Part shown: one piece after another, positions 1 to 6,267 of the stretch
How the letters are laid out: each line of letters starts with the position of its first letter
Numbering within the stretch: the first letter of the stretch is position 1
DNA from: an uncultured Rhizobiaceae group bacterium
GTDB taxonomy: Bacteria; Pseudomonadota; Alphaproteobacteria; Rhizobiales; Rhizobiaceae
DNA length: 8,403 bases
Assembly (NCBI GenBank): GCA_938009335.1
Contig: CALLHT010000216.1
Span: 1-8,403 of the forward strand
Direction: 5' to 3'
The notes under the pieces: model-generated
What the model was told of the DNA's origin: nothing
The model's database searches: none
What the model saw: only the letters and a program-made list of their open reading frames with translations
Translations under genes and position numbers: made by a program

Positions 1-156
1 AAAGAAGGTGCTAACGGCTCCACGTCATTCCATGAAGAGAAGTTGATGACCGGCCGCTACTTCATGGAGCGCGTCATGCCAGAAGCAGGTGCTCATCTTG
101 CTCGTATCCAGACCGGATGCGAAAGCATGATGGCACTGGAAGCGGATGCATTCTAA
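1..156 (+). CDS. Acyl-CoA dehydrogenase, C-terminal end (5' part outside window)
   Basis: Frame 1 is open from the window edge to a TAA at 154-156, giving 51 residues that begin KEGANGSTSFHEEK and end MMALEADAF. The end, with RYFMERVMPEAGAHLARI followed by a TG..SMMALEADAF-like tail, resembles the extreme C terminus of the ~590-residue acyl-CoA dehydrogenases that carry an extra C-terminal helical domain. Family knowledge: these FAD enzymes catalyse the first, alpha-beta dehydrogenating step of beta-oxidation in the cytoplasm. The catalytic core lies outside the window, so substrate class cannot be judged. It is followed after 12 bp by a second, shorter acyl-CoA dehydrogenase on the same strand, so the two are probably co-transcribed. 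The family call rests on tail similarity and context only. Confidence 0.75.
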   Translation, partial: KEGANGSTSFHEEKLMTGRYFMERVMPEAGAHLARIQTGCESMMALEADAF

Positions 157-168
157 GAAGAGTAAATC

Positions 169-1335
169 ATGCCAGCTAGCGACGTTTTAAACTTTCCGAA
201 ACCTGCATGGATGGATGACGAGGTCAGCCTCGTCTCCGACATGGCAAACAAGTTTATGGAAAACGAAATTGCTCCTCACTACGAGCAATACGAAAAAGAC
301 GAAATCGTACCACGCTCACAGTGGGAAAAAGCTGGCGAAAACGGATTGCTTTGCGCTGCCGTACCTGAAGAATATGGCGGCGCGGGCGGAACTTACGCGC
401 ATGAAGCGGCAATCATTGAAGCGATCGGCCATCACGGTGTGGATGGCTTTGGCATCGCGCTTCATTCTGCGATTGTTGCTCCATACATCCAGCATTTTGG
501 TTCTGAAGAACAAAAGCAAAAATGGCTGCCGCGCATGGCGACCGGCGAATTGATTGGTGCAATCGCAATGACAGAACCGGGCGCTGGATCTGATCTTCAG
601 GGCATCAAGACCACCGCAGTCAAAGACGGCAATCAATACCGGATCAACGGATCAAAGACCTTCATTACAAATGGTCAAAACGCTAACCTGATCGTGTTGG
701 CAGTAAAAACGGATCCTGAAAAAGGCGCAAAAGGCACCTCCCTGATCGTAATTGAAACCGATGAGGTTGAGGGGTTTGAACGGGGCCGTAACCTCGATAA
801 AGTTGGCTACAAGGCGAACGATACATCGGAGTTATTTTTCAATGATGTGAAAGTGCCGACTTCCAATCTGATCGGTACTGAAGAAGGCCAAGGCTTTGCT
901 CAGTTGATGACTGAACTGCCTCAGGAACGCCTGATCATTGCTAATCAGGCAATGGCATCTATTGAACTTGGCCTCTCACTTACCGTTGATTACGTGAAAG
1001 AACGTAACGCTTTTGGAAAGAAGATCATCGACTTCCAGAACACACAATTCAAACTGGCAGAACTCAAATCCGAAGCCACAATGGCAAAAGCCTTCGTCAA
1101 CCATTGCGTAGATCAGCATTTGCAGGGCAAGTTGGACACCGCAACGGCTTCCATGGCCAAGTATCTTCTTTCAGATTTACAAGGCAAAGTGATGGACGAA
1201 TGCCTGCAGCTCTTCGGAGGTTATGGCTTCATGAATGAGTACCCGATAGCCCGCATGTTCAGAGACGCTCGTGTGCAGCGCATCTATGGCGGCACTAATG
1301 AAATCATGAAGGTTCTTATCTCGAGAACGCTTTAA
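169..1335 (+). CDS. Acyl-CoA dehydrogenase, long-chain (LCAD) type
   Basis: FAD-dependent acyl-CoA dehydrogenase, 388 aa, the usual length for a complete single-core enzyme. It oxidises acyl-CoA to trans-2-enoyl-CoA and passes electrons to electron-transfer flavoprotein. The N-terminal helical domain spans about residues 15-125. The first family signature, AMTEPGAGSD, is at 133-142 and starts the middle beta domain. The C-terminal helical domain carries QLFGGYGFMNEYP at 347-359 and RIYGGTNEIMK at 371-381. The position that holds the catalytic Glu in medium-chain enzymes (YEGT) is Gly here. The catalytic base is instead predicted to be E253 in ELPQERL (249-255), as in long-chain and isovaleryl-CoA dehydrogenases. 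The ATG at 169 follows GAAGAG at 157-162 with 6 bp spacing. Its stop overlaps the ribosome binding site of the next gene, implying translational coupling. Exact chain-length preference is inferred, not shown. Confidence 0.95.
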   Translation: MPASDVLNFPKPAWMDDEVSLVSDMANKFMENEIAPHYEQYEKDEIVPRSQWEKAGENGLLCAAVPEEYGGAGGTYAHEAAIIEAIGHHGVDGFGIALHSAIVAPYIQHFGSEEQKQKWLPRMATGELIGAIAMTEPGAGSDLQGIKTTAVKDGNQYRINGSKTFITNGQNANLIVLAVKTDPEKGAKGTSLIVIETDEVEGFERGRNLDKVGYKANDTSELFFNDVKVPTSNLIGTEEGQGFAQLMTELPQERLIIANQAMASIELGLSLTVDYVKERNAFGKKIIDFQNTQFKLAELKSEATMAKAFVNHCVDQHLQGKLDTATASMAKYLLSDLQGKVMDECLQLFGGYGFMNEYPIARMFRDARVQRIYGGTNEIMKVLISRTL

Positions 1336-1339
1336 GGAG
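1334..1339 (+). promoter_or_regulatory. Shine-Dalgarno site overlapping upstream stop codon
   Basis: AAGGAG begins inside the TAA stop (1333-1335) of the acyl-CoA dehydrogenase gene and lies 7 bp before the ATG at 1347. Ribosomes finishing the upstream gene sit directly on the start site of the DUF1330 gene. This supports co-translation of the two genes and fixes the downstream start. Confidence 0.8.
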
Positions 1340-1346
1340 TTACTCC

Positions 1347-1658
1347 ATGCCTAAAGGTTATTGGATTGCGCATGTTAGCGCCAAAGACGCGGAAGCTTTT
1401 ACGTCTGATGCCTATCAGGCTTATGTTTCAGGCGCCCGCCCAAGCTTTGAGCAGTACAACGGCAAGTTTCTTGCCCGTGGTGGTGCTTTTGTTCAGATGG
1501 AAGGCGAGGATGCCGGGTCACGTCATGTCGTCATCGAGTTTGACAGTCTGGAAGATGCAAAGGCCTGCTACAATTCTGAAACCTATGCAGCGGCCAAAAA
1601 GCACCGGATGGCGGTTTCCAATGCAACTATCATTTTGATGGAAGGGTTTGACGGCTAA
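1347..1658 (+). CDS. DUF1330 family protein
   Basis: Small 103-residue protein matching the DUF1330 pattern: MPKGYWIAHV at the N terminus, then F.QYNGKFLARGGAF (35-48), a VVIEFDS strand (61-67), and the A..CYNS..YAAAKK.R helix (72-87) near the C terminus. The family has a ferredoxin-like dimeric alpha/beta-barrel fold and no established general biochemical function; members are about 95-105 aa, so this one is full length. It has no signal peptide or membrane segment, so it should be cytoplasmic. It lies 11 bp after an acyl-CoA dehydrogenase and its TAA shares one base with the ATG of the next gene (TAATG, 1656-1660). It is therefore firmly embedded in the beta-oxidation operon. A role in handling a side product or intermediate of acyl-CoA breakdown is only inference from position. 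Confidence 0.9.
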   Translation: MPKGYWIAHVSAKDAEAFTSDAYQAYVSGARPSFEQYNGKFLARGGAFVQMEGEDAGSRHVVIEFDSLEDAKACYNSETYAAAKKHRMAVSNATIILMEGFDG

Positions 1659-2287
1659 TGGCTGACTTCACCCTCAAATGCTTTGTTGAATCCGGCAATG
1701 CTTACAAAGCAGCCCTAATGCTGCAATTGTGCGAAGCATCTTGGGAAGCAGAGTGGGTTGATTTTTTTAATGGCGCAACACGGCAAGATGCTTATCGCGA
1801 AGAAAACGTGATGGGTGAAGTTCCTGTGCTGGTTGACCATACGCAGAATGATTTAACACTCAGCCAGTCCGGCGCAATTTTGCTTCATCTATCAGATCGG
1901 TTTGGAAAATTCGTTCCGGACAATCGTTCAGACGAACTTGAAATGATGCGTTGGATGTTCTTCGACAATCACAAGCTCACGAGCTATGTGGCGACCTATC
2001 GTTTCATGAGCAAGTTCATGAAAAAAGAGGGCGAACCCGAAACCGAGTTTTTGAAAGCTCGAGCCATGGGCGCGCTTAAAGTTCTGGAAACACATTTATC
2101 AACGCATGACTGGGCCGCAGCAGGCCAAGCAACGCTGGCTGACATTTCCATGTGCGGATACCTATTCTGGCCCGATCACTTTGGGGTCACATGGGATGAC
2201 TATCCCGCAATCAACGCTTGGTTGAAACGAATTCAGGAATTACCTCACTGGGCATCGCCGGAAGCTCTCCTTCCGGCATCTGCCTAG
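1658..2287 (+). CDS. Glutathione S-transferase family protein
   Basis: Cytosolic GST-like protein, 209 aa, normal length for the family. The N-terminal thioredoxin-like domain (about 1-80) contains the FVESGNAYKA segment, with S12 at the expected position of the catalytic Ser. It also has GEVPVLVD (53-60), with the conserved cis-Pro at 56, and LSQSGAILLHL (68-78), with the Gln-Ser pair that contacts the gamma-glutamyl group. The all-helical C-terminal domain (about 90-205) contains TLADISM (159-165), the usual N-capping Asp motif. Family knowledge: such proteins conjugate or isomerise electrophiles with glutathione; the substrate here is unknown. Its ATG overlaps the preceding stop in a TAATG junction, with GAAGGG at 1641-1646 as a distant Shine-Dalgarno, so it probably relies on re-initiation. 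It ends in tandem in-frame stops, TAG-TGA. Placement inside a beta-oxidation operon suggests a link to reactive enoyl-CoA or lipid-derived electrophiles, but that is inference. Confidence 0.92.
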   Translation: MADFTLKCFVESGNAYKAALMLQLCEASWEAEWVDFFNGATRQDAYREENVMGEVPVLVDHTQNDLTLSQSGAILLHLSDRFGKFVPDNRSDELEMMRWMFFDNHKLTSYVATYRFMSKFMKKEGEPETEFLKARAMGALKVLETHLSTHDWAAAGQATLADISMCGYLFWPDHFGVTWDDYPAINAWLKRIQELPHWASPEALLPASA

Positions 2288-2309
2288 TGAACTATTAGGA
2301 GATGCAACA

Positions 2310-3518
2310 ATGACTGAAGCTTATATTTATGACCATGTGCGAACACCGCGCGGTCGCGGTAAGAAAGACGGTTCCCTGCACGAAGTGCCTGCCGTTCGCC
2401 TTTCCGCAAAAACACTGGAAGCCATCCGGGATCGCAATGAGATGGATACTTCACAGGTAGATGATATTATTTTGGGTTGTGTGGACCCGGTCGGCGAAGC
2501 GGGATCAGATATCGCGCGCGCCGCTGCATTTGAAGCACGATATGACACTGTGGTTCCAGGCATGCAGATCAACCGCTTTTGTGCGTCCGGTCTTGATGCG
2601 ATTAACCTCGCTGCCGGTAAAATTGGAGCAGGTTCTGAAGACATCGTCATCGCGGGCGGCGTTGAATCCATGTCCCGTGTTGGCATCGGCATGTCTGGTG
2701 GCGCTTGGCCCATGGACCCGTCTGTGGCGATCCCTGCTTACTTCATGCCACAGGGTGTTTCTGCTGATCTTATTTCGTCAAAGTACGGTTTCAGCCGTGA
2801 CGATGTGGATGCATATGCGGTTGAAAGCCAGAAGCGTGCAAAGCAAAGCTGGGATGAAGGGCGTTTCAACAAGTCTGTTGTTCCGGTCAAAGATCAGAAC
2901 GGTTTGACCATTCTTGATCATGACGAGCACATGCGCCCAACCAGCGATATGCAGTCTCTTGCGTCACTTGATCCATCCTTTGTGATGATGGGTGAGATGG
3001 GCGGCTTTAATGCGGTTGGTATCGCGGCACACCCGGAGATTGAAACTGTAAACCACATGCACCACGCGGGTAACTCATCCGGTATTGTGGATGGTGCGGC
3101 TGCAATCCTTATGGGTTCAGAAGAAGGCGGCAAGAAGCTTGGCATTAAGCCGCGTGCCCGCATTCGTGCCTTTGCAAGCATTGGTTCTGATCCAGCATTG
3201 ATGCTGACAGGTCCGGTTGATGTCACCAAGAAGCTTTTGAAGAACGCAAACATGAAGCTCGAAGATATTGATCTATTTGAGTTGAACGAAGCCTTTGCTT
3301 CTGTCGTGCTGCGTTACATGCAGGCTTTCGATATCTCGCACGACAAGATGAATGTTTGTGGTGGAGCGATTGCAATGGGCCATCCATTGGGTGCAACTGG
3401 TGCAATGATCCTCGGCACGGTTCTTGATGAACTCGAACGCCGTGACCTTAACACCGCACTTGTCACCCTTTGCATTGGCGCCGGAATGGGCACAGCAACC
3501 ATTATTGAACGCGTGTAG
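2310..3518 (+). CDS. Acetyl-CoA C-acyltransferase (thiolase)
   Basis: Thiolase of 402 aa, typical full length. It performs the last step of beta-oxidation, cleaving 3-ketoacyl-CoA with CoA to acetyl-CoA and a shortened acyl-CoA. The catalytic set is complete: nucleophile C91 in NRFCASGL (88-95), the HHAGNSSGIVDGAA segment (251-264), NEAF (326-329), H358 in GHPLGATG (357-364), and C388 in LCIGAGMG (387-394). The start is supported by AGGAG at 2297-2301, 8 bp before the ATG. It ends in tandem TAG-TAG stops (3516-3521). Its natural partner fadJ lies downstream but is separated from it by an inserted GIY-YIG cassette. The pair would form the trifunctional module, as FadA/FadB or FadI/FadJ do in other bacteria. 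Context favours degradation over acetoacetyl-CoA synthesis; the sequence does not decide between FadA-like and FadI-like names, so no symbol is given. Confidence 0.95.
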   Translation: MTEAYIYDHVRTPRGRGKKDGSLHEVPAVRLSAKTLEAIRDRNEMDTSQVDDIILGCVDPVGEAGSDIARAAAFEARYDTVVPGMQINRFCASGLDAINLAAGKIGAGSEDIVIAGGVESMSRVGIGMSGGAWPMDPSVAIPAYFMPQGVSADLISSKYGFSRDDVDAYAVESQKRAKQSWDEGRFNKSVVPVKDQNGLTILDHDEHMRPTSDMQSLASLDPSFVMMGEMGGFNAVGIAAHPEIETVNHMHHAGNSSGIVDGAAAILMGSEEGGKKLGIKPRARIRAFASIGSDPALMLTGPVDVTKKLLKNANMKLEDIDLFELNEAFASVVLRYMQAFDISHDKMNVCGGAIAMGHPLGATGAMILGTVLDELERRDLNTALVTLCIGAGMGTATIIERV

Positions 3519-3526
3519 TAGAAAGG

Positions 3527-3553
3527 TAGTCATCCTCGGGCTTGTCCCGAGGA
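3527..3553 (+). repeat. Left palindromic inverted repeat of the GIY-YIG cassette
   Basis: This 27 bp segment is an exact reverse complement of 3853-3879. Within it, TCCTCGGG (3533-3540) pairs with CCCGAGGA (3546-3553) around the 5-base loop CTTGT, giving an 8 bp GC-rich hairpin. The inner flank continues with an imperfect match (CCAG after one mismatch). The core resembles the REP-like palindromes that recur between genes in many alphaproteobacteria. It lacks a following T-run, so it is not a classical terminator. Confidence 0.9.
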
Positions 3554-3554
3554 A
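3549..3554 (+). promoter_or_regulatory. Putative Shine-Dalgarno inside the repeat hairpin
   Basis: GAGGAA forms part of the 3' arm of the left hairpin and stands 8 bp before the ATG at 3563. It is the only purine-rich Shine-Dalgarno candidate for the nuclease gene. Folding of the repeat in the mRNA would hide it, so nuclease translation may be held low. Both the use of this site and the repression are inferred. Confidence 0.45.
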
Positions 3555-3562
3555 CCAGCACG

Positions 3563-3847
3563 ATGCCGGGTTATGTTTACATAATGGCTTCTCAGAGAAA
3601 TGGCACTTTGTATACCGGTGTCACAACGGATCTTGAAGGAAGGGTTTATGAGCATAAAGAAGGCATTTTACCTGGGTTTACCAAAAGATACGGATGCAAG
3701 ATGCTTGTCTGGTATGAAGAACACTTTGATATCTCCGACGCCATCCAAAGAGAAAAAAGCATCAAACGTTATTACCGCAAATGGAAATTAAACCTGATTG
3801 AAGAAATGAACCCTGAGTGGAACGATCTCTACGAACAGCTTTGGTGA
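3563..3847 (+). CDS. Small GIY-YIG domain endonuclease
   Basis: A 94-residue protein that is almost entirely a stand-alone GIY-YIG nuclease domain. The signature strands are YVY (4-6) and YTG (17-19). They are followed by R27 in DLEGRVYEH (23-31), the expected catalytic Arg, H31, and E64 in AIQREKSIK (60-68), the expected metal-binding Glu. An NPEWNDLY tail (83-90) follows, typical of the small bacterial members. Active-site residues appear intact, so it is predicted to cut DNA with a divalent metal; the target is unknown. The ATG at 3563 (MPGYVYIM) is chosen because it begins exactly where the family begins. An ATG 21 bp upstream would add residues encoded by the repeat itself. The gene sits between two inverted palindromic repeats inside the beta-oxidation operon, is AT-richer than its neighbours, and has no metabolic link to them. 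Confidence 0.9.
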   Translation: MPGYVYIMASQRNGTLYTGVTTDLEGRVYEHKEGILPGFTKRYGCKMLVWYEEHFDISDAIQREKSIKRYYRKWKLNLIEEMNPEWNDLYEQLW

Positions 3848-3852
3848 CTGGA

Positions 3853-3879
3853 TCCTCGGGACAAGCCCGAGGATGACTA
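3853..3879 (-). repeat. Right palindromic inverted repeat of the GIY-YIG cassette
   Basis: Exact reverse complement of 3527-3553. TCCTCGGG (3853-3860) pairs with CCCGAGGA (3866-3873) around the loop ACAAG. It begins 5 bp after the nuclease stop codon and ends 37 bp before the fadJ start. Like the left copy it has no downstream T-run. In the transcript the two copies could pair either with themselves or with each other. Confidence 0.9.
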
Positions 3880-3916
3880 AAGATGGAAGCTCAGCGGACA
3901 ACTTGGAGAAACAAGT

Positions 3917-6124
3917 ATGACCTACACACATTTTACTGTTGAAACAGACAGCGACGGCATTGCCGTCATCACTTGGGACAGCCCGGAAAAATCAATGAAC
4001 GTCATTGACCAATCCGTGATGGAAGAACTCGACAAAATTGTCGATTACGTGGCAAGCGAAGAAGGCATCAAAGGTGCTGTGATCGCTTCCGGCAAAAAGA
4101 CATTTGGCGCAGGTGCTGATCTTTCCATGCTCCAAAAGATGCTGGGCGAGTTCAAAGCTGAAGAAGCAAAGGACAAAGAAGCGGCAGCGCAAATGCTGTT
4201 TGATGGAGCTTACGCACTCAACCAGATGCTTCGTAAAATGGAAACCAACGGGAAGCCATTTGTGGCTGCAATCAATGGCCAAGCGCTGGGTGGTTGTCTT
4301 GAAATCTGCCTTGCGTGTCATGCTCGCGTGATGGCGGATGATGCCAAAGTTGGTCTCCCGGAAGTTAAAGTCGGCCTGTTCCCCGGCGGCGGCGGCACTC
4401 AACGCGTTCCGCGTTTAATGCATACGCAAGAAGCGCTGCAAATGCTGCTTAAAGGCGGCAACATGCATGCGTCTAAAGCCAAGGCAAACGGACTTGTAAC
4501 CGAGGTCGTCCCTGCTTCTGAACTGGTTTCCAAAGCAAAAGAACTGATCAATGATGGCCTAAAAGGCGTTCAGCCTTGGGACGTGAAGGGTTACAAATTC
4601 CCGGGCGGTGCGGTGTATTCCCCAGCCGGTTTCCAGCTCTTCCCGCCTGCGAACGCAATCTATCGCCGTGAGACACAGGATAATTATCCCGGCGCACGCG
4701 CAATCATGAAATGCGTCTATGAAGGCATGTTGGTGCCGTTCGATACAGCACTCAAGATTGAGAGCCGCTACTTCGCAGAAGTATTGCGCTCAACCGAAGC
4801 TGCAATGATGATCCGCACGATCTTCATGTCTATGCAAGAGCTCAACAAAGGCGCGCGTCGTCCCGCAAGCGTTGGCAAGACAGAGATCAAGAAAATCGGC
4901 GTCCTTGGTGGCGGTGGTTTCATGGGCGCGGGCATTGCTTACGTTTCAGCGAAAGCAGGTATTGAGGTTGTGGTTCTCGACCGCGACGCTGAATCTGCAG
5001 CAAATGCAATTGCGCATGCAGAAGGTTTGGAAAAGAAAGCGCTTTCGAAGAAGCGCACGACCGAAGAGAAAATGGCAGAAGTTATCGGCCGCATTACTGC
5101 TACCGACGATTATTCCAAGCTCTCAGATGTCGACATGGTGATTGAAGCTGTGTTTGAAGATTCTAAGGTCAAAGAAATCGTGACCAAGGCTGCCGAAGAG
5201 CACATGCCTAAGGATGCGATTTATGCGTCGAATACTTCAACTATTCCGATCACGGATCTCTCGAAGTTCTCACAGCGCCCTGAACAGTTCATCGGCATTC
5301 ACTTCTTCTCGCCGGTTGACCGGATGATGCTGGTTGAAGTCATCAAGACAGAAACTACAGGCGATCGCGCGATTGCCATGGCGCTGGATTACATTGCCCG
5401 CATCAAGAAGACGCCAATCGTGGTGAATGATACTCGCGGCTTCTACGTTAACCGTTGTGTACTTCGTTATATGGGTGAAGCGTATAACATGCTGACAGAA
5501 GGCGTTCCTGCTGCAATGATTGAGAACCTCGCCAAGCAAGCGGGTATGCCACTTGGTCCGCTTCAGCTGAACGATGAGACTGCGATTGACCTTGCGCACA
5601 AGATCATCCATCAGGCAATTCGGGATCTTGGCGACGGGGTTGTTGATGCGCGTACGCTTGAAGTCGTTAACACGATGGTTGAGAAGCATGAGCGTTTTGG
5701 CCGCAAGAATGGCAAAGGGTTCTACGACTATCCTGAAAAGCCTGCGAAGAAGCATCTATGGCCGGGTCTTAAAGACCTCTATCCGCAACAGGATGCTGAC
5801 TCAATCGACCGTCAGGAAATAAAAGACCGCTTCCATGCGGCAATCGCTGTAGAAGCTGCGCGATGCGTGGAGGAAGGCGTCGTGACAGACGTTCGTGAAG
5901 CGGACGTTGGGTCTATTCTCGGCTTTGGCTATGCACCATGTACCGGTGGCGCGCTATCTTACATCGATGGCATGGGCACGACGGCCTTCGTTGAACTGCT
6001 ACAGAAACTCGAAGCCAAATATGGTGATCAGTTTAAGCCAAACGCGCTACTACTCGACATGGCGAAGAACAACGAATTGTTCTACGAACGCTTTGCTCCG
6101 GAAGGTGCAAAGAAAGCTGCTTAG
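3917..6124 (+). CDS. fadJ: Bifunctional enoyl-CoA hydratase / 3-hydroxyacyl-CoA dehydrogenase
   Basis: A 735-residue multifunctional beta-oxidation alpha subunit, of normal length. The N-terminal crotonase domain (about 1-200) has the oxyanion-hole segments GAGADLS (64-70) and GQALGGCLEI (121-130). Its catalytic glutamates E129 and E149 keep the 20-residue spacing of E. coli FadB E119/E139. The NAD-binding dehydrogenase domain starts near 325 with the glycine loop GGGFMG (332-337). It continues through SNTSTIPI (438-445) and GIHFFSPVDRMMLVEVI (460-476), giving catalytic H462 and E474, then NDTRGFYVNR (504-513). Two C-terminal dehydrogenase helical domains follow (about 507-606 and 635-725). 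The enzyme hydrates enoyl-CoA and oxidises the 3-hydroxyacyl-CoA with NAD; with the upstream thiolase it completes the spiral. GGAG at 3905-3908 lies 8 bp before the ATG. A terminator follows the gene. The FadJ versus FadB assignment is by general family use, not proven. Confidence 0.95.
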   Translation: MTYTHFTVETDSDGIAVITWDSPEKSMNVIDQSVMEELDKIVDYVASEEGIKGAVIASGKKTFGAGADLSMLQKMLGEFKAEEAKDKEAAAQMLFDGAYALNQMLRKMETNGKPFVAAINGQALGGCLEICLACHARVMADDAKVGLPEVKVGLFPGGGGTQRVPRLMHTQEALQMLLKGGNMHASKAKANGLVTEVVPASELVSKAKELINDGLKGVQPWDVKGYKFPGGAVYSPAGFQLFPPANAIYRRETQDNYPGARAIMKCVYEGMLVPFDTALKIESRYFAEVLRSTEAAMMIRTIFMSMQELNKGARRPASVGKTEIKKIGVLGGGGFMGAGIAYVSAKAGIEVVVLDRDAESAANAIAHAEGLEKKALSKKRTTEEKMAEVIGRITATDDYSKLSDVDMVIEAVFEDSKVKEIVTKAAEEHMPKDAIYASNTSTIPITDLSKFSQRPEQFIGIHFFSPVDRMMLVEVIKTETTGDRAIAMALDYIARIKKTPIVVNDTRGFYVNRCVLRYMGEAYNMLTEGVPAAMIENLAKQAGMPLGPLQLNDETAIDLAHKIIHQAIRDLGDGVVDARTLEVVNTMVEKHERFGRKNGKGFYDYPEKPAKKHLWPGLKDLYPQQDADSIDRQEIKDRFHAAIAVEAARCVEEGVVTDVREADVGSILGFGYAPCTGGALSYIDGMGTTAFVELLQKLEAKYGDQFKPNALLLDMAKNNELFYERFAPEGAKKAA

Positions 6125-6145
6125 TTTAAGCGTATAATGAAAATG

Positions 6146-6172
6146 AAACCCGGCCTCAGCGTCGGGTTTTTT
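6146..6172 (+). terminator. Rho-independent terminator of the beta-oxidation operon
   Basis: AAACCCG (6146-6152) pairs with CGGGTTT (6163-6169), and a six-T run spans 6167-6172. An extra GC/GC pairing inside the loop is possible. It lies 22 bp after the fadJ stop and separates the operon from the peroxiredoxin gene, which must therefore have its own promoter in 6173-6267. I could not identify that promoter convincingly. Confidence 0.85.
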
Positions 6173-6267
6173 AATGTGTATTTCGTCACACCCATGACTT
6201 CATTGTGAGCTTATATCGAGGCTCTGTTCCAAAGACGAACAACCAAAATACTACTATGGAGCCCCCC

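Larger units (their letters stand above)
3527..3879 (+). mobile_element. GIY-YIG nuclease cassette bounded by inverted palindromic repeats
   Basis: A 353 bp unit consisting of a left 27 bp repeat, a GIY-YIG nuclease gene, and an exact inverted copy of the repeat. It interrupts the thiolase-fadJ junction. Removing it leaves 8 bp plus 37 bp, a 45 bp spacer that still contains the fadJ ribosome binding site. Two 60-base stretches of the nuclease gene are about 40% GC, lower than the surrounding beta-oxidation genes. The outermost TA on each side could be part of the repeat or a 2 bp target duplication; no longer duplication is visible. There is no transposase gene. Mobility is inferred from the symmetric structure, and the unit could instead be an old, fixed repeat-associated gene. 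Confidence 0.5.

Noticed and set aside
3542..3562. Upstream in-frame ATG adding seven residues to the GIY-YIG protein
   Set aside because: It lies inside the palindromic repeat, has no Shine-Dalgarno at proper distance, and the family normally begins at the MPGYVYI methionine.
3527..3879. The two palindromic repeats as a CRISPR array or a terminator pair
   Set aside because: There are only two copies, inverted and separated by a coding gene, with no spacers; neither hairpin is followed by a T-run.
5270..5755. Minus-strand 161-codon open frame within fadJ
   Set aside because: It lies wholly opposite the conserved dehydrogenase domain, resembles no known protein and is explained as a reverse-frame shadow.
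6133..6138. Consensus-like -10 box TATAAT after fadJ
   Set aside because: No acceptable -35 element lies about 17 bp upstream, and the operon terminator immediately downstream would stop any transcript.
6205..6267. Longer peroxiredoxin start adding 21 residues
   Set aside because: The extra residues are unlike peroxiredoxins, and the ATG at 6268 has a well-spaced GGAG and matches the family's start.
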